Origin: Gammaproteobacteria bacterium
Lineage (GTDB): Bacteria > Pseudomonadota > Gammaproteobacteria > Xanthomonadales > Xanthomonadaceae
Assembly: GCA_025360985.1 (NCBI GenBank)
Contig: JANYBA010000254.1
Location: 1-10,467 of the forward strand
Reading direction: 5' to 3'
DNA length: 10,467 nucleotides
In this document: one piece after another, positions 1 to 6,712 of the stretch
Numbering within the stretch: position 1 is the first letter of the stretch
Layout: the number at the start of each line of letters is the position of its first letter
Position numbers and translations under genes: made by a program
The notes under the pieces: generated by a model
Seen by the model: only the letters and a program-made list of their open reading frames with translations
Database searches by the model: none
What the model was told of the DNA's origin: nothing

Positions 1-2139
1 CCGCTCAACCTCGATCGTGTCACCCAGGAACTGAACCGCCAGTACAACAACCGCGGCAAGTACGGCGTCACCATCACCCCGACCGTGACCACGCTCGACC
101 GCAACCGGGTCGACGTCCTGATCACGATCTACGAGGGCAAGGACGCCAAGATCCGCGATATCAACATCGTCGGCAATGACCTGTTCCCGGACGCCGCAAT
201 CCGCGAAGGCTGGGAATCGGGCACGCACAACTGGCTGTCCTGGTACCGCAAGGACGACCAGTACTCGCGCGAGAAGGTCTCCGGCGACCTCGAGAAGCTG
301 TCGAATTACTACCTCGACCGCGGTTACGTCGACTACAACCTGGAATCGACCCAGATCGCGATCAGCCCGAGCAAGGAAGACCTGTTCATCACCGCCAACA
401 TCACCGAGGGCGAGCGGTACAAGGTGTCCGAGACCAAGGTCAGCGGCGACACGATCCTGCCGCTGGAACAGGTCGAGAAGATGGTGCTGATCAAGCCCGA
501 CGCCTATTTCTCCCGGGCGCTGCTCGAGCTGACCACCGATTCGATCACCACCATGCTGGCCAACATCGGCTATGCCTTCGCCGAAGTCACGCCGGTTCCG
601 GACGTCGACCGCGAGAAGCACACCGTCGCCATCAACTTCGTGGTCAAGCCCGGTCCGCGCGTGACCGTGCGCCGGATCGTTTTCAAGGGCAACGCCCATA
701 CCTCCGACGACGTGTTGCGCCGGGAAATGCGCCAGTTCGAGAGCGCCTGGTATTCGCAGGCGGCGCTCGACCGTTCCAAGGTCCGCCTGCAGCGCACCGG
801 CTTCTTCGAGACCGTCGACATCGACACGCCCAAGGTCGAGGGCAGCAACGACCAGGTCGACGTCGTCGTCACGGTCAAGGAGCGCAATGCCGGCAGCTTC
901 GTGTTCGGCCTCGGCTATTCCCAGACCGGCGGCATCGTCACCAGCATCCAGCTGCAGCAGAACAACTTCCTCGGCACCGGCAACCAGTTCATCGTCGGCG
1001 TCCAGAAGAACAATTATTCCAACAGCTTCAATTTCTCCTACGTCAATCCGTACTTCACCAAGGACGGCGTGACGGTCGGCTACAACCTCAGCTACAGCGA
1101 CTACAGCCAGTCGACCACCCAGACTGCGCGCTACGGCTCGGGCAACGCCGCCGGCGAAGTGACCTTCGGCCTGCCGCTGTCGGAAAACACCAGCATCAAC
1201 GCCTCGCTGGGCATCTTCCGCAACGTCATCTCCACCTATGACGGTTCGACCCCGCCCGACGTCACCGGCTACCTCATCGACACCCTGGGCGACCGGGCCA
1301 AAGGCCCGGTCATCGACACCAGCCTGACCGATGACGACCGCAACCCGGCGACGCCGTCGGCCAACGACGACCTCGACCCGGCCCATCCTGACCCGATCGT
1401 GACGGGCGGTACAAGGCAATGGACCGTCAACGCCTGGACCTTCCGCACCGGCTGGGCGCGCGATACCCGCAACGACTACCTGCTGCCGACCCGCGGCACG
1501 CTCAATCGCATCCAGGCGGAGATGTCGCTGCCGGGCAGCGACCTCGAGTACTACAAGCTCAGCTACGACTTCGAGCACTACTGGCCGATCGCCCGTTGGC
1601 TGGTCTTCAAGTCGGCCTTCAGCCTGGGGTATGGCGATTCCTACGGCGACACCAGCAAGTCGACCTGTTTCTCGCGCGATGTCCTCGGCCAGAAGATCCC
1701 CGGCACCGGCGTTTCCTGCGGCCTGCCCTTCTTCAAGAACTACTACGCCGGCGGCCCCGGCTCGGTGCGCGGCTTCGTCGCCAACACCCTCGGCCCGACC
1801 TACGACGTCGGCACCAGCCCGCAGCCGCTCGGCGGCTCGGTCAAGACCGTGGGATCGTTCGAGCTGGCCTTCCCGAAGCTGGTCAGCGCGCCCGGCACCC
1901 GCCTGTCGGCGTTCTTCGACTACGGTTATGTCTTCACGCGCCCGGGTGAATTCAAGTTCAACCAGTTCCGCACCTCGGCCGGCATCGCCCTGCAGTGGCA
2001 GTCGCCGGTCGGCCCGATCTCGATCAGCTACTCGGTGCCGCTGAATTACGACACCAGTCAATGTGCTGGGCCCGCATGCCTGGATAACACCAAGGACCAG
2101 GTCGAGCGCCTGCAATTCACCTTCGGCCAGCAGTACTGA
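1..2139 (+). CDS. bamA: Outer membrane protein assembly factor BamA (5' end outside window)
   Basis: BamA is the central subunit of the BAM complex and folds beta-barrel proteins into the outer membrane. Frame 1 is open from base 1 to the TGA at 2137-2139, giving 712 visible residues. The true start lies upstream; the GTG at 85 is internal. Against E. coli BamA about 115 residues are missing (signal peptide, POTRA1, start of POTRA2). Visible residues 1-50 finish POTRA2, about 50-137 are POTRA3 (INIVGN), 139-218 POTRA4, 219-296 POTRA5 (LRREMRQ, GFFETVD), and about 298-712 the 16-strand barrel. The conserved loop-6 motif VRGF is at 589-592 (nt 1765-1776). The C-terminal strand ends LQFTFGQQY, with Tyr where E. 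coli has Trp. Features unlike E. coli are an acidic insertion near residues 411-471, a Cys pair at 556 and 573, a CxxxxC pair (688, 693) before the last strand, and a short loop 6. lpxD follows after 19 nt, with no skp between them. Confidence 0.97.
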   Translation, partial: PLNLDRVTQELNRQYNNRGKYGVTITPTVTTLDRNRVDVLITIYEGKDAKIRDINIVGNDLFPDAAIREGWESGTHNWLSWYRKDDQYSREKVSGDLEKLSNYYLDRGYVDYNLESTQIAISPSKEDLFITANITEGERYKVSETKVSGDTILPLEQVEKMVLIKPDAYFSRALLELTTDSITTMLANIGYAFAEVTPVPDVDREKHTVAINFVVKPGPRVTVRRIVFKGNAHTSDDVLRREMRQFESAWYSQAALDRSKVRLQRTGFFETVDIDTPKVEGSNDQVDVVVTVKERNAGSFVFGLGYSQTGGIVTSIQLQQNNFLGTGNQFIVGVQKNNYSNSFNFSYVNPYFTKDGVTVGYNLSYSDYSQSTTQTARYGSGNAAGEVTFGLPLSENTSINASLGIFRNVISTYDGSTPPDVTGYLIDTLGDRAKGPVIDTSLTDDDRNPATPSANDDLDPAHPDPIVTGGTRQWTVNAWTFRTGWARDTRNDYLLPTRGTLNRIQAEMSLPGSDLEYYKLSYDFEHYWPIARWLVFKSAFSLGYGDSYGDTSKSTCFSRDVLGQKIPGTGVSCGLPFFKNYYAGGPGSVRGFVANTLGPTYDVGTSPQPLGGSVKTVGSFELAFPKLVSAPGTRLSAFFDYGYVFTRPGEFKFNQFRTSAGIALQWQSPVGPISISYSVPLNYDTSQCAGPACLDNTKDQVERLQFTFGQQY

Positions 2140-2158
2140 CGGCAGCGGCCAGACACCG

Positions 2159-3196
2159 ATGAGCGCTCCGGGCTTCACCCTGCAGGAGCTCGCCGAGCGC
2201 TTCGGCCTTGCGCTGCAGGGAGGTCCCGGCAGCGCCCGAGTCAACGGCGTTGGTACTCTTTCCGGCGCCGGATCTGGCCAGGTCGCATTCCTGGCCAATA
2301 CCGCCTACCGGAAGCAGTTGCTCGACAGCCGCGCAGGCGTGGTCGTACTCGGCGCCAACGACGCCGGGCTCAGCCCGGTTCCCTGCCTCATCGCCGCGGA
2401 TCCCTACTCGGCTTTCGCGCGGATTGCCTCGCTGTTCGAACCGGCCGTGGCGATCAGCCCGGGCATCCATCCCAGCGCCGTGGTAAGCGAACTGGCGACG
2501 ATATCGCCCCGGTCCCAGGTCGGCGCGCTGGTGAGCATAGGCGCGCGCTCGGTGATCGAGGCCGGCGCGGTGATCGGACCGGGTTGCGTCATCGGCGAGG
2601 ATTGCACGGTCGGCGCGGACTGCGTGCTCGGGGCACGGGTCACGCTCGTGGTTCGGGTGCGGCTCGGCCAACGCGTGCGCATCCATCCCGGCGCGGTGAT
2701 CGGCGCCGACGGCTTCGGCCTCGCCATGGCCGATGGCCACTGGTTGAAGGTCCCGCAATTGGGCGGCGTGGCGATCGGCGACGATTGCGAAATCGGCGCC
2801 AACACCTGCATCGATCGCGGCGCGATCGAAGACACGGTGCTCGCCGAGGACGTGCGTCTCGACAACCTGATCCAGGTCGGCCACAACGTCGTGATCGGCG
2901 CCCACACCGCCATGGCCGGCTGCGTCGCCGTCGCCGGCTCGGCGCGGATCGGCAGCCATTGCCTGATCGGCGGCGGCGTCGGCATCGTCGGCCACATCGA
3001 GATCTGCGATCGCGTGCTGGTCACCGCCAGGACCCTGGTCACCCATTCCATCCTCGAACCGGGCGAATATTCCTCGGGCACGCCATTCCAGCCCAGCCGC
3101 GACTGGCGTCGCAATGCCGCCAGGTTCAAGAAGCTCGACAAGCAACTGGACGCGCTCGCGCGTAAAATCACCGACCGACAGCCGTCCAAGGAATGA
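2159..3196 (+). CDS. lpxD: UDP-3-O-(3-hydroxyacyl)glucosamine N-acyltransferase LpxD
   Basis: LpxD transfers a 3-hydroxyacyl chain from ACP to the 2-amino group of UDP-3-O-acylglucosamine, the third step of lipid A synthesis, in the cytoplasm. The ATG at 2159 gives 345 residues, close to the 341 of E. coli. The open frame runs back to 2063 inside bamA, but residues before this ATG do not resemble LpxD, whereas SAPGFTLQELAERFGL fits the family N terminus. The N-terminal uridine-binding domain (about 1-100) contains the VAFLANTAYRKQL stretch. Left-handed beta-helix hexapeptide repeats follow (about 101-300), then a C-terminal helix (FKKLDKQLDALARKI). The catalytic His is H242 in VGHNVVIG, matching E. 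coli H239; H279 in VGHIEICD matches H276. No strong ribosome binding site is visible, so translation may be coupled to bamA 19 nt upstream. fabZ begins 4 nt after the stop. Confidence 0.97.
   Translation: MSAPGFTLQELAERFGLALQGGPGSARVNGVGTLSGAGSGQVAFLANTAYRKQLLDSRAGVVVLGANDAGLSPVPCLIAADPYSAFARIASLFEPAVAISPGIHPSAVVSELATISPRSQVGALVSIGARSVIEAGAVIGPGCVIGEDCTVGADCVLGARVTLVVRVRLGQRVRIHPGAVIGADGFGLAMADGHWLKVPQLGGVAIGDDCEIGANTCIDRGAIEDTVLAEDVRLDNLIQVGHNVVIGAHTAMAGCVAVAGSARIGSHCLIGGGVGIVGHIEICDRVLVTARTLVTHSILEPGEYSSGTPFQPSRDWRRNAARFKKLDKQLDALARKITDRQPSKE
3188..3192 (+). promoter_or_regulatory. Ribosome binding site of fabZ
   Basis: AAGGA lies inside the last codons of lpxD, 8 nt before the ATG at 3201. 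It is one of the clearest Shine-Dalgarno matches in the window. It favours the start at 3201 over the in-frame ATG at 3222. Confidence 0.65.
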
Positions 3197-3200
3197 CCCG

Positions 3201-3662
3201 ATGAGCGCAACCGCCCCGACGATGCCCGTGGACGTGATCCGGATCCAGGAGTTGATGCCGCATCGCTACCCGTTCCTGCTGATCGACCGGGTGCTTGAGC
3301 TGGAACCGGACAAGCGCATCCGCGCCATCAAGAACGTCACCATCAACGAGCCGTTCTTCGTCGGCCACTTCCCCGGCCACCCGGTCATGCCCGGCCTGCT
3401 GGTCGTCGAGGCGATGGCCCAGGCCGGCGGCCTGCTCTCGCAGCTGTCGCTGCTGGACGCGCCGGTAAAGTCCGACAAATTGTTCTACCTGGTCAAGGTC
3501 GACAACGCCCGCTTCAACCGCATGGTCGTGCCCGGCGACCAACTCGAATTCGAAGTCGTGCTCAAGCGCACCATCCGGAACATGGCCCAGTACGACTGCC
3601 TGGCCCGGGTCGACGGCAAGACCGTCGCCAGCGCCGACATCCTCTGCGCCGAGGGCAGGTAA
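3201..3662 (+). CDS. fabZ: 3-hydroxyacyl-[acyl-carrier-protein] dehydratase FabZ
   Basis: FabZ removes water from (3R)-hydroxyacyl-ACP to give trans-2-enoyl-ACP in each round of fatty acid elongation. Its substrate is also the acyl donor for LpxA and LpxD, which is why the gene sits among lpx genes. The 153-residue hot-dog fold protein carries the family motif [14 protein letters not shown] (about 18-31). The active-site segment [20 protein letters not shown] includes catalytic H56 and E70, equivalent to E. coli H54 and E68. The start at 3201 is supported by AAGGA 8 nt upstream; M8 (nt 3222) is an alternative that would remove a short non-conserved leader. The frame also extends upstream to 3114 inside lpxD, but that part is a shadow. 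Its TAA stop shares one base with the lpxA ATG (TAATG), a typical sign of coupled translation. Confidence 0.97.
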   Translation: MSATAPTMPVDVIRIQELMPHRYPFLLIDRVLELEPDKRIRAIKNVTINEPFFVGHFPGHPVMPGLLVVEAMAQAGGLLSQLSLLDAPVKSDKLFYLVKVDNARFNRMVVPGDQLEFEVVLKRTIRNMAQYDCLARVDGKTVASADILCAEGR

Positions 3663-4438
3663 TGCCGGCGGTCCACGCGACCGCCCTGGTCGACCCGGCC
3701 GCGCGAATTGCCGCCGGCGTCGAGGTCGGCGCCTACACCGTCATCGGCGCCGGCGTGGAAATCGCCGAGGGCTGCCGGATCGGCAGCCACTGCATGATCT
3801 CCGGGCCGACCCGGATCGGTCGCGGCACCGTCATCCATTCCCACGCGACCGTCGGCAACGACCCGCAGGACAAGAAGTTCAAGGGCGAGCGCACCGAACT
3901 GGTGATCGGCGAACGCAACACCATCTTCGAATTCACCACCATCAGCCGCGGCACCCAGGACGGCGGCGGCGTTACCCGCATCGGCGACGACAACTGGATC
4001 ATGGCCTACGTGCACATCGCCCACGATTGCAGCATCGGCAGCCAGGTGATCATGGCCAACAACGCCGCCCTCGCCGGCCACGTCACGATCGAGGACTGGG
4101 TGGTGCTCGGCGGCTATTCCACCGTGCACCAGTTCTGCAAGATCGGCGCGCACGCCTTCATCGGCATGGGCAGCATGATCAATGCCGACGTGCCGCCGTT
4201 CGTGATGGTCGCCGACCGTTACGCCGAGCCGCGCGGCATCAATAGCGAAGGCCTGAAGCGGCGCGGTTTCGACAGCGAGCGCGTCGCCGCGATCAAGCGC
4301 GCGTATCGGGCGATCTACCTGTCCGGCAAGCCGCTGGCCGAGGCCAAGGCGGAACTGGCGCAGGGCGCCGCCGGCTCCGAAGACGTCCGCCAGATGCTGG
4401 ACTTCATCGAAGCCAGCACGCGCGGGCTGCTGCGCTGA
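3662..4438 (+). CDS. lpxA: Acyl-ACP--UDP-N-acetylglucosamine O-acyltransferase LpxA
   Basis: LpxA catalyses the first step of lipid A synthesis, moving a 3-hydroxyacyl group from ACP to the 3-OH of UDP-GlcNAc in the cytoplasm. The protein has 258 residues (E. coli 262). Hexapeptide repeats of the left-handed beta-helix fill about residues 5-185, and a C-terminal helical domain contains EGLKRRGF and ends STRGLLR. The catalytic base is H121 in HIAHDCSIG, matching E. coli H125; H140 (AGH), H156 (VHQF) and H164 (GAH) are also conserved. The ruler position, G173 in E. coli, is Met here (M169, in GAHAFIGMGS), as in Pseudomonas aeruginosa LpxA, which prefers C10 chains. This suggests a short 3-hydroxyacyl chain (C10-C11) on the 3/3' positions of lipid A. 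The ATG overlaps the fabZ stop by one base, and lpxB starts 5 nt after its TGA. Confidence 0.97.
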   Translation: MPAVHATALVDPAARIAAGVEVGAYTVIGAGVEIAEGCRIGSHCMISGPTRIGRGTVIHSHATVGNDPQDKKFKGERTELVIGERNTIFEFTTISRGTQDGGGVTRIGDDNWIMAYVHIAHDCSIGSQVIMANNAALAGHVTIEDWVVLGGYSTVHQFCKIGAHAFIGMGSMINADVPPFVMVADRYAEPRGINSEGLKRRGFDSERVAAIKRAYRAIYLSGKPLAEAKAELAQGAAGSEDVRQMLDFIEASTRGLLR

Positions 4439-4443
4439 AGTCG

Positions 4444-5610
4444 ATGCGCATCGCGCTCGTCGCCGGCGAAGCATCGGGCGACCGCCTCGGCGCCGGCCTG
4501 GTCGCCGAATTGCGGCGCCGCTTCCCGGACGCGGAATTCGCCGGCATCGGCGGACCCTTGATGCGCGCCGAAGGATTCCAGGCCTGGCACGACTGCGAAG
4601 AACTGGCGGTCATGGGCCTGGCCGAAGTCCTGCGCCACCTGCCGCGGTTGTTGCTGTTGCGCCGGCGGGTGGGCAATCGACTGCGCGCATGGCGACCGGA
4701 CGTTTTCATCGGCATCGATGCGCCCGATTTCAACCTCGGCCTGGAAAAGCGCTTGCGGCGCGCGGGCCTGCGCACCGTGCACTACGTCAGCCCGTCGGTC
4801 TGGGCCTGGCGCGAGGACCGGGTGGCGAAGATCGGCCGCAGCGCCGACCTGGTGCTCTGCCTGTTCCCGATGGAACCACCGATCTACGAACGCCACGGCG
4901 TCCGCGCCACCTTCGTCGGCCATCCCCTGGCCGATGAATTCGCCCTGGTGCCGGATACGACCGGCGCGCGACGTCGGCTGGCATTGCCGCAGGGCGGACC
5001 GGTATTGGCGCTCCTGCCTGGCAGTCGGCTGGGCGAAATCCGGCGCTTGTTGCCGATCTTCCTGGAAGCGGCCAAGCGCCTGACTTTGCGCCTGCCGGGC
5101 CTGGTGGTGGTGATTCCGGCCGCGAACGCCGCCTGCGCGGCGGCGATCGACGCACAACTGGCGCAGTCGCCGCTCGCCAACGTCGTGCGCTTCGACGGCC
5201 GCGCGCACGAATGCCTGGTCGCCGCCGATGTCGTGTTGCTGGCTTCGGGGACGGCGGCGCTGGAAGCGATGCTGGCCAAACGGCCGATGGTCGTCGCCTA
5301 CCGGCTGTCGAACTGGAGCTATCGCCTGGTCGTGACGCTGGGCCTGATGAAAGTCAGCCGCTACAGCCTGCCGAACGTGCTCGCCAACGAGCCGGTCGTG
5401 CCGGAACTGATGCAGGACGACTGCACGCCGGAAAACCTCGTCGACGCGCTGGCGCATTGGCTGCAGGATCCGGAAGCCTGCGAAACCCTGCAGCCGCGCT
5501 TCACGGCCATCCACGAACGCCTGCGCAGGGGCGCCTCGTCGCGCGCCGCCGACGCCATCGCCGACTTGCTCGCCGGCCGGCGTTTTGATCAACCCAGCGA
5601 TGCGACCTGA
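4444..5610 (+). CDS. lpxB: Lipid-A-disaccharide synthase LpxB
   Basis: LpxB joins UDP-2,3-diacylglucosamine and 2,3-diacylglucosamine-1-phosphate (lipid X) into the lipid A disaccharide; it is a membrane-associated GT19 glycosyltransferase on the cytoplasmic side. At 388 residues it is near the E. coli length of 382. Visible motifs are the N-terminal glycine-rich [11 protein letters not shown] (8-18), [11 protein letters not shown], the GIDAPDFN segment with D92 (E. coli D98, essential), [11 protein letters not shown] (113-123), LPGSRLGEI with R195 (E. coli R201), and the donor-site [18 protein letters not shown] (267-284). Two Rossmann-like halves are therefore intact. The ATG at 4444 starts directly at the first beta strand (RIALVAGE), so no N-terminal extension is expected. 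The ribosome binding site is weak; a 5-nt gap to lpxA suggests coupled translation. The last 11 nt overlap the start of rnhB. Confidence 0.97.
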   Translation: MRIALVAGEASGDRLGAGLVAELRRRFPDAEFAGIGGPLMRAEGFQAWHDCEELAVMGLAEVLRHLPRLLLLRRRVGNRLRAWRPDVFIGIDAPDFNLGLEKRLRRAGLRTVHYVSPSVWAWREDRVAKIGRSADLVLCLFPMEPPIYERHGVRATFVGHPLADEFALVPDTTGARRRLALPQGGPVLALLPGSRLGEIRRLLPIFLEAAKRLTLRLPGLVVVIPAANAACAAAIDAQLAQSPLANVVRFDGRAHECLVAADVVLLASGTAALEAMLAKRPMVVAYRLSNWSYRLVVTLGLMKVSRYSLPNVLANEPVVPELMQDDCTPENLVDALAHWLQDPEACETLQPRFTAIHERLRRGASSRAADAIADLLAGRRFDQPSDAT

Positions 5611-6187
5611 AGCGGTCGCCGGCGTCGACGAAGCCGGTCGCGGGCCATTGGCCGGTCCGGTGGTTTGCGCCGCGGTCATCCTCGATCCGGGCAAGGCCAT
5701 CGCCGGACTGGCCGATTCCAAGGCCTTGAACGCGGCCGCGCGCGAGCGGCTGTTCCCGCTGATCCAGTCGCGGGCGCTGGCCTGGCGGGTGATCTTCGTC
5801 GACGTCGACGAGATCGACCGGATCAACATTTTCCAGGCGACCATGATCGGCATGCGGCGCGCCCTGGCCGGTTTGCCGATTGCGCCGACCCATGCCCTGA
5901 TCGATGGCAACAAGCTCCCGACTGGGCTGCCCTGCGGCGCCGAAGCGCTGGTCGGCGGCGATGCCCACGTGCCGGCGATCATGGCGGCCTCGATCCTGGC
6001 CAAAGTCAGCCGCGATCGCTACATGCTCGATTTGCATGCACGTTTCCCCTGCTACGGCTTCGATCGCCACAAGGGCTATCCGACGCCGGCGCACCGCGAA
6101 GCGCTGGCACGGCTCGGTCCCTGCCCGGAACACCGCCGCAGCTTCGCGCCGGTGCGGCAGCTGGTTTTTCCGCTGGGCCTTGCCTAG
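5600..6187 (+). CDS. rnhB: Ribonuclease HII RnhB
   Basis: RNase HII cuts the RNA strand of RNA/DNA hybrids and starts removal of single ribonucleotides misincorporated into DNA. The ATG at 5600 gives 195 residues (E. coli 198). The catalytic carboxylates are all present: D10 and E11 in GVDEAGRG, D102 in LIDGNKLP, and D121 in VGGDAHVP, matching E. coli D16, E17, D108 and D126. The GRG motif (13-15), [11 protein letters not shown] (129-139) and the end motif HRRSFAPV (178-185) complete the family signature. An in-frame TTG at 5585 would add five residues, but the ATG places the first beta strand as in homologues. The gene overlaps lpxB by 11 nt and has no clear ribosome binding site, so it probably depends on translation of lpxB. 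It looks like the last gene of the tightly packed part of the operon. Confidence 0.97.
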   Translation: MRPEAVAGVDEAGRGPLAGPVVCAAVILDPGKAIAGLADSKALNAAARERLFPLIQSRALAWRVIFVDVDEIDRINIFQATMIGMRRALAGLPIAPTHALIDGNKLPTGLPCGAEALVGGDAHVPAIMAASILAKVSRDRYMLDLHARFPCYGFDRHKGYPTPAHREALARLGPCPEHRRSFAPVRQLVFPLGLA

Positions 6188-6263
6188 TTCGAAAGTCACT
6201 GCGACCAACGGCCCGCGCGCCAATGCGTGCAACCGTCCACACTTCGGCGGCATCAATGACAAG

Positions 6264-6282
6264 TGCGGGCCTGTCGCCCGCA
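6264..6282 (+). repeat. Perfect 7-bp inverted repeat before the small gene
   Basis: TGCGGGC (6264-6270) and GCCCGCA (6276-6282) are exact reverse complements around the loop CTGTC. No T run follows, so it is not a standard intrinsic terminator. The stem ends 4 nt before the GAGG ribosome binding site and 13 nt before the ATG at 6296. It could form in the leader of the small gene's mRNA, or be one copy of a REP-like genomic element; only one copy is seen here. Confidence 0.55.
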
Positions 6283-6286
6283 AGAC

Positions 6287-6290
6287 GAGG
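6287..6290 (+). promoter_or_regulatory. Ribosome binding site of the small gene
   Basis: GAGG lies 5 nt before the ATG at 6296. It decides this start over the in-frame GTG at 6263, whose codons would run through the hairpin. Confidence 0.55.
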
Positions 6291-6295
6291 CAGCC

Positions 6296-6628
6296 ATGGA
6301 CCTTAATTCGACACTGCGGCAATTGCTCGGCGATCCGGACTGGCCATTGCCGGCCGAACTCAAGGAGCTTGCGCAAAGCCAGCTCGACGATCGCCCCGCC
6401 GCCAATCAACCCGACCTCGTGGAGCGACTCGACGGCGAGGTCCAGGATTACCTGGATTACTGCCGGTTCCGTGATCACCAGAAGCCGCGCGGATCGCTGT
6501 TCGAACGCCATGCCGCGTGGGAAGCCGCCTGCCTCGCCGAGGCCTGTGCGATCATCCATCGGCAGAACGTGCGCGACGGTGGTTACGTGCCGCAAGCTTT
6601 GTTCAGCGAGCCACTGCGGGTCTACTGA
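6296..6628 (+). CDS. Hypothetical 110-residue acidic protein between rnhB and dnaE
   Basis: I do not recognise this protein. It has 110 residues, is acidic by count (19 Asp/Glu against 12 Lys/Arg), and has no signal peptide or membrane segment, so it is probably cytoplasmic. Two short hydrophobic heptad-like stretches near the N terminus (TLRQLLGD, ELKELAQSQL) and the Ala-rich part around 73-87 suggest a mostly helical fold. It has three Cys (56, 79, 84), several aromatics (DYLDYCRF), and a conserved-looking end GGYVPQALFSEPL. Support for a real gene is the GAGG site 5 nt before ATG 6296, codons mostly ending in G or C though less strictly than the neighbours, and a good fit between rnhB and dnaE without overlap. 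The E. coli block has no gene here. It may belong to the lpx transcript or have its own leader. No function is assigned. Confidence 0.72.
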   Translation: MDLNSTLRQLLGDPDWPLPAELKELAQSQLDDRPAANQPDLVERLDGEVQDYLDYCRFRDHQKPRGSLFERHAAWEAACLAEACAIIHRQNVRDGGYVPQALFSEPLRVY

Positions 6629-6656
6629 ATCCTCTTGGTTCCGGCGGCCGTGTCAA

Positions 6657-6679
6657 GCCTTGCCGGCCCCCGGCAAGGC
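6657..6679 (+). repeat. Perfect 10-bp hairpin upstream of dnaE
   Basis: GCCTTGCCGG (6657-6666) and CCGGCAAGGC (6670-6679) are exact reverse complements with loop CCC. It starts 28 nt after the small gene's stop and ends 33 nt before the dnaE ATG. The bases after it (ACCTAAGC) are not T-rich, and the other strand also lacks a T run, so it is not a canonical intrinsic terminator. It may protect the 3' end of the upstream mRNA, weaken read-through, or be an operator overlapping the candidate dnaE promoter. Confidence 0.6.
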
Positions 6680-6688
6680 ACCTAAGCT
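6660..6688 (+). promoter_or_regulatory. Candidate sigma-70 promoter for dnaE
   Basis: TTGCCG (6660-6665) and TAAGCT (6683-6688) are separated by exactly 17 nt. The -35 keeps TTG and the -10 keeps the important TA at positions 1-2 and the final T. Transcription would start near 6695, leaving a leader of about 18 nt before ATG 6713. The -35 box and most of the spacer lie inside the 6657-6679 hairpin. In GC-rich DNA such matches arise by chance, so this is tentative. Confidence 0.35.
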
Positions 6689-6712
6689 GGACGCCCGCTG
6701 CCGGCGTCCCGC

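Larger units (their letters stand above)
6188..6295 (+). other. Intergenic region rnhB to small gene
   Basis: This 108-nt spacer is the longest gap in the window. It holds a 7-bp hairpin (6264-6282) and a ribosome binding site, and TTCGAA directly after the rnhB stop. I see no convincing -35/-10 pair and no T-rich terminator, so transcription may continue from rnhB. Confidence 0.6.

Noticed and set aside
85..2139. GTG at 85 as the start of bamA
   Set aside because: The frame is open to base 1, and residues 1-28 continue POTRA2 homology (LDRVTQELNRQYNNRGKYG), so the gene begins outside the window.
2117..3145. A 342-codon - strand frame opposite lpxD, and a similar one at 3485-4474 opposite fabZ/lpxA
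   Set aside because: The repeated GADxx/ADHRA pattern is the antisense image of hexapeptide-repeat codons and not a real repeat protein.
4315..6003. A 562-codon open frame on the - strand opposite lpxA-lpxB-rnhB
   Set aside because: It crosses three well-supported genes, has low-complexity composition and no motif; it is an antisense artefact of GC-rich coding DNA.
6651..6656. TTGACA on the - strand as a divergent promoter
   Set aside because: No suitable -10 box was seen at the proper spacing and no - strand gene is supported downstream.
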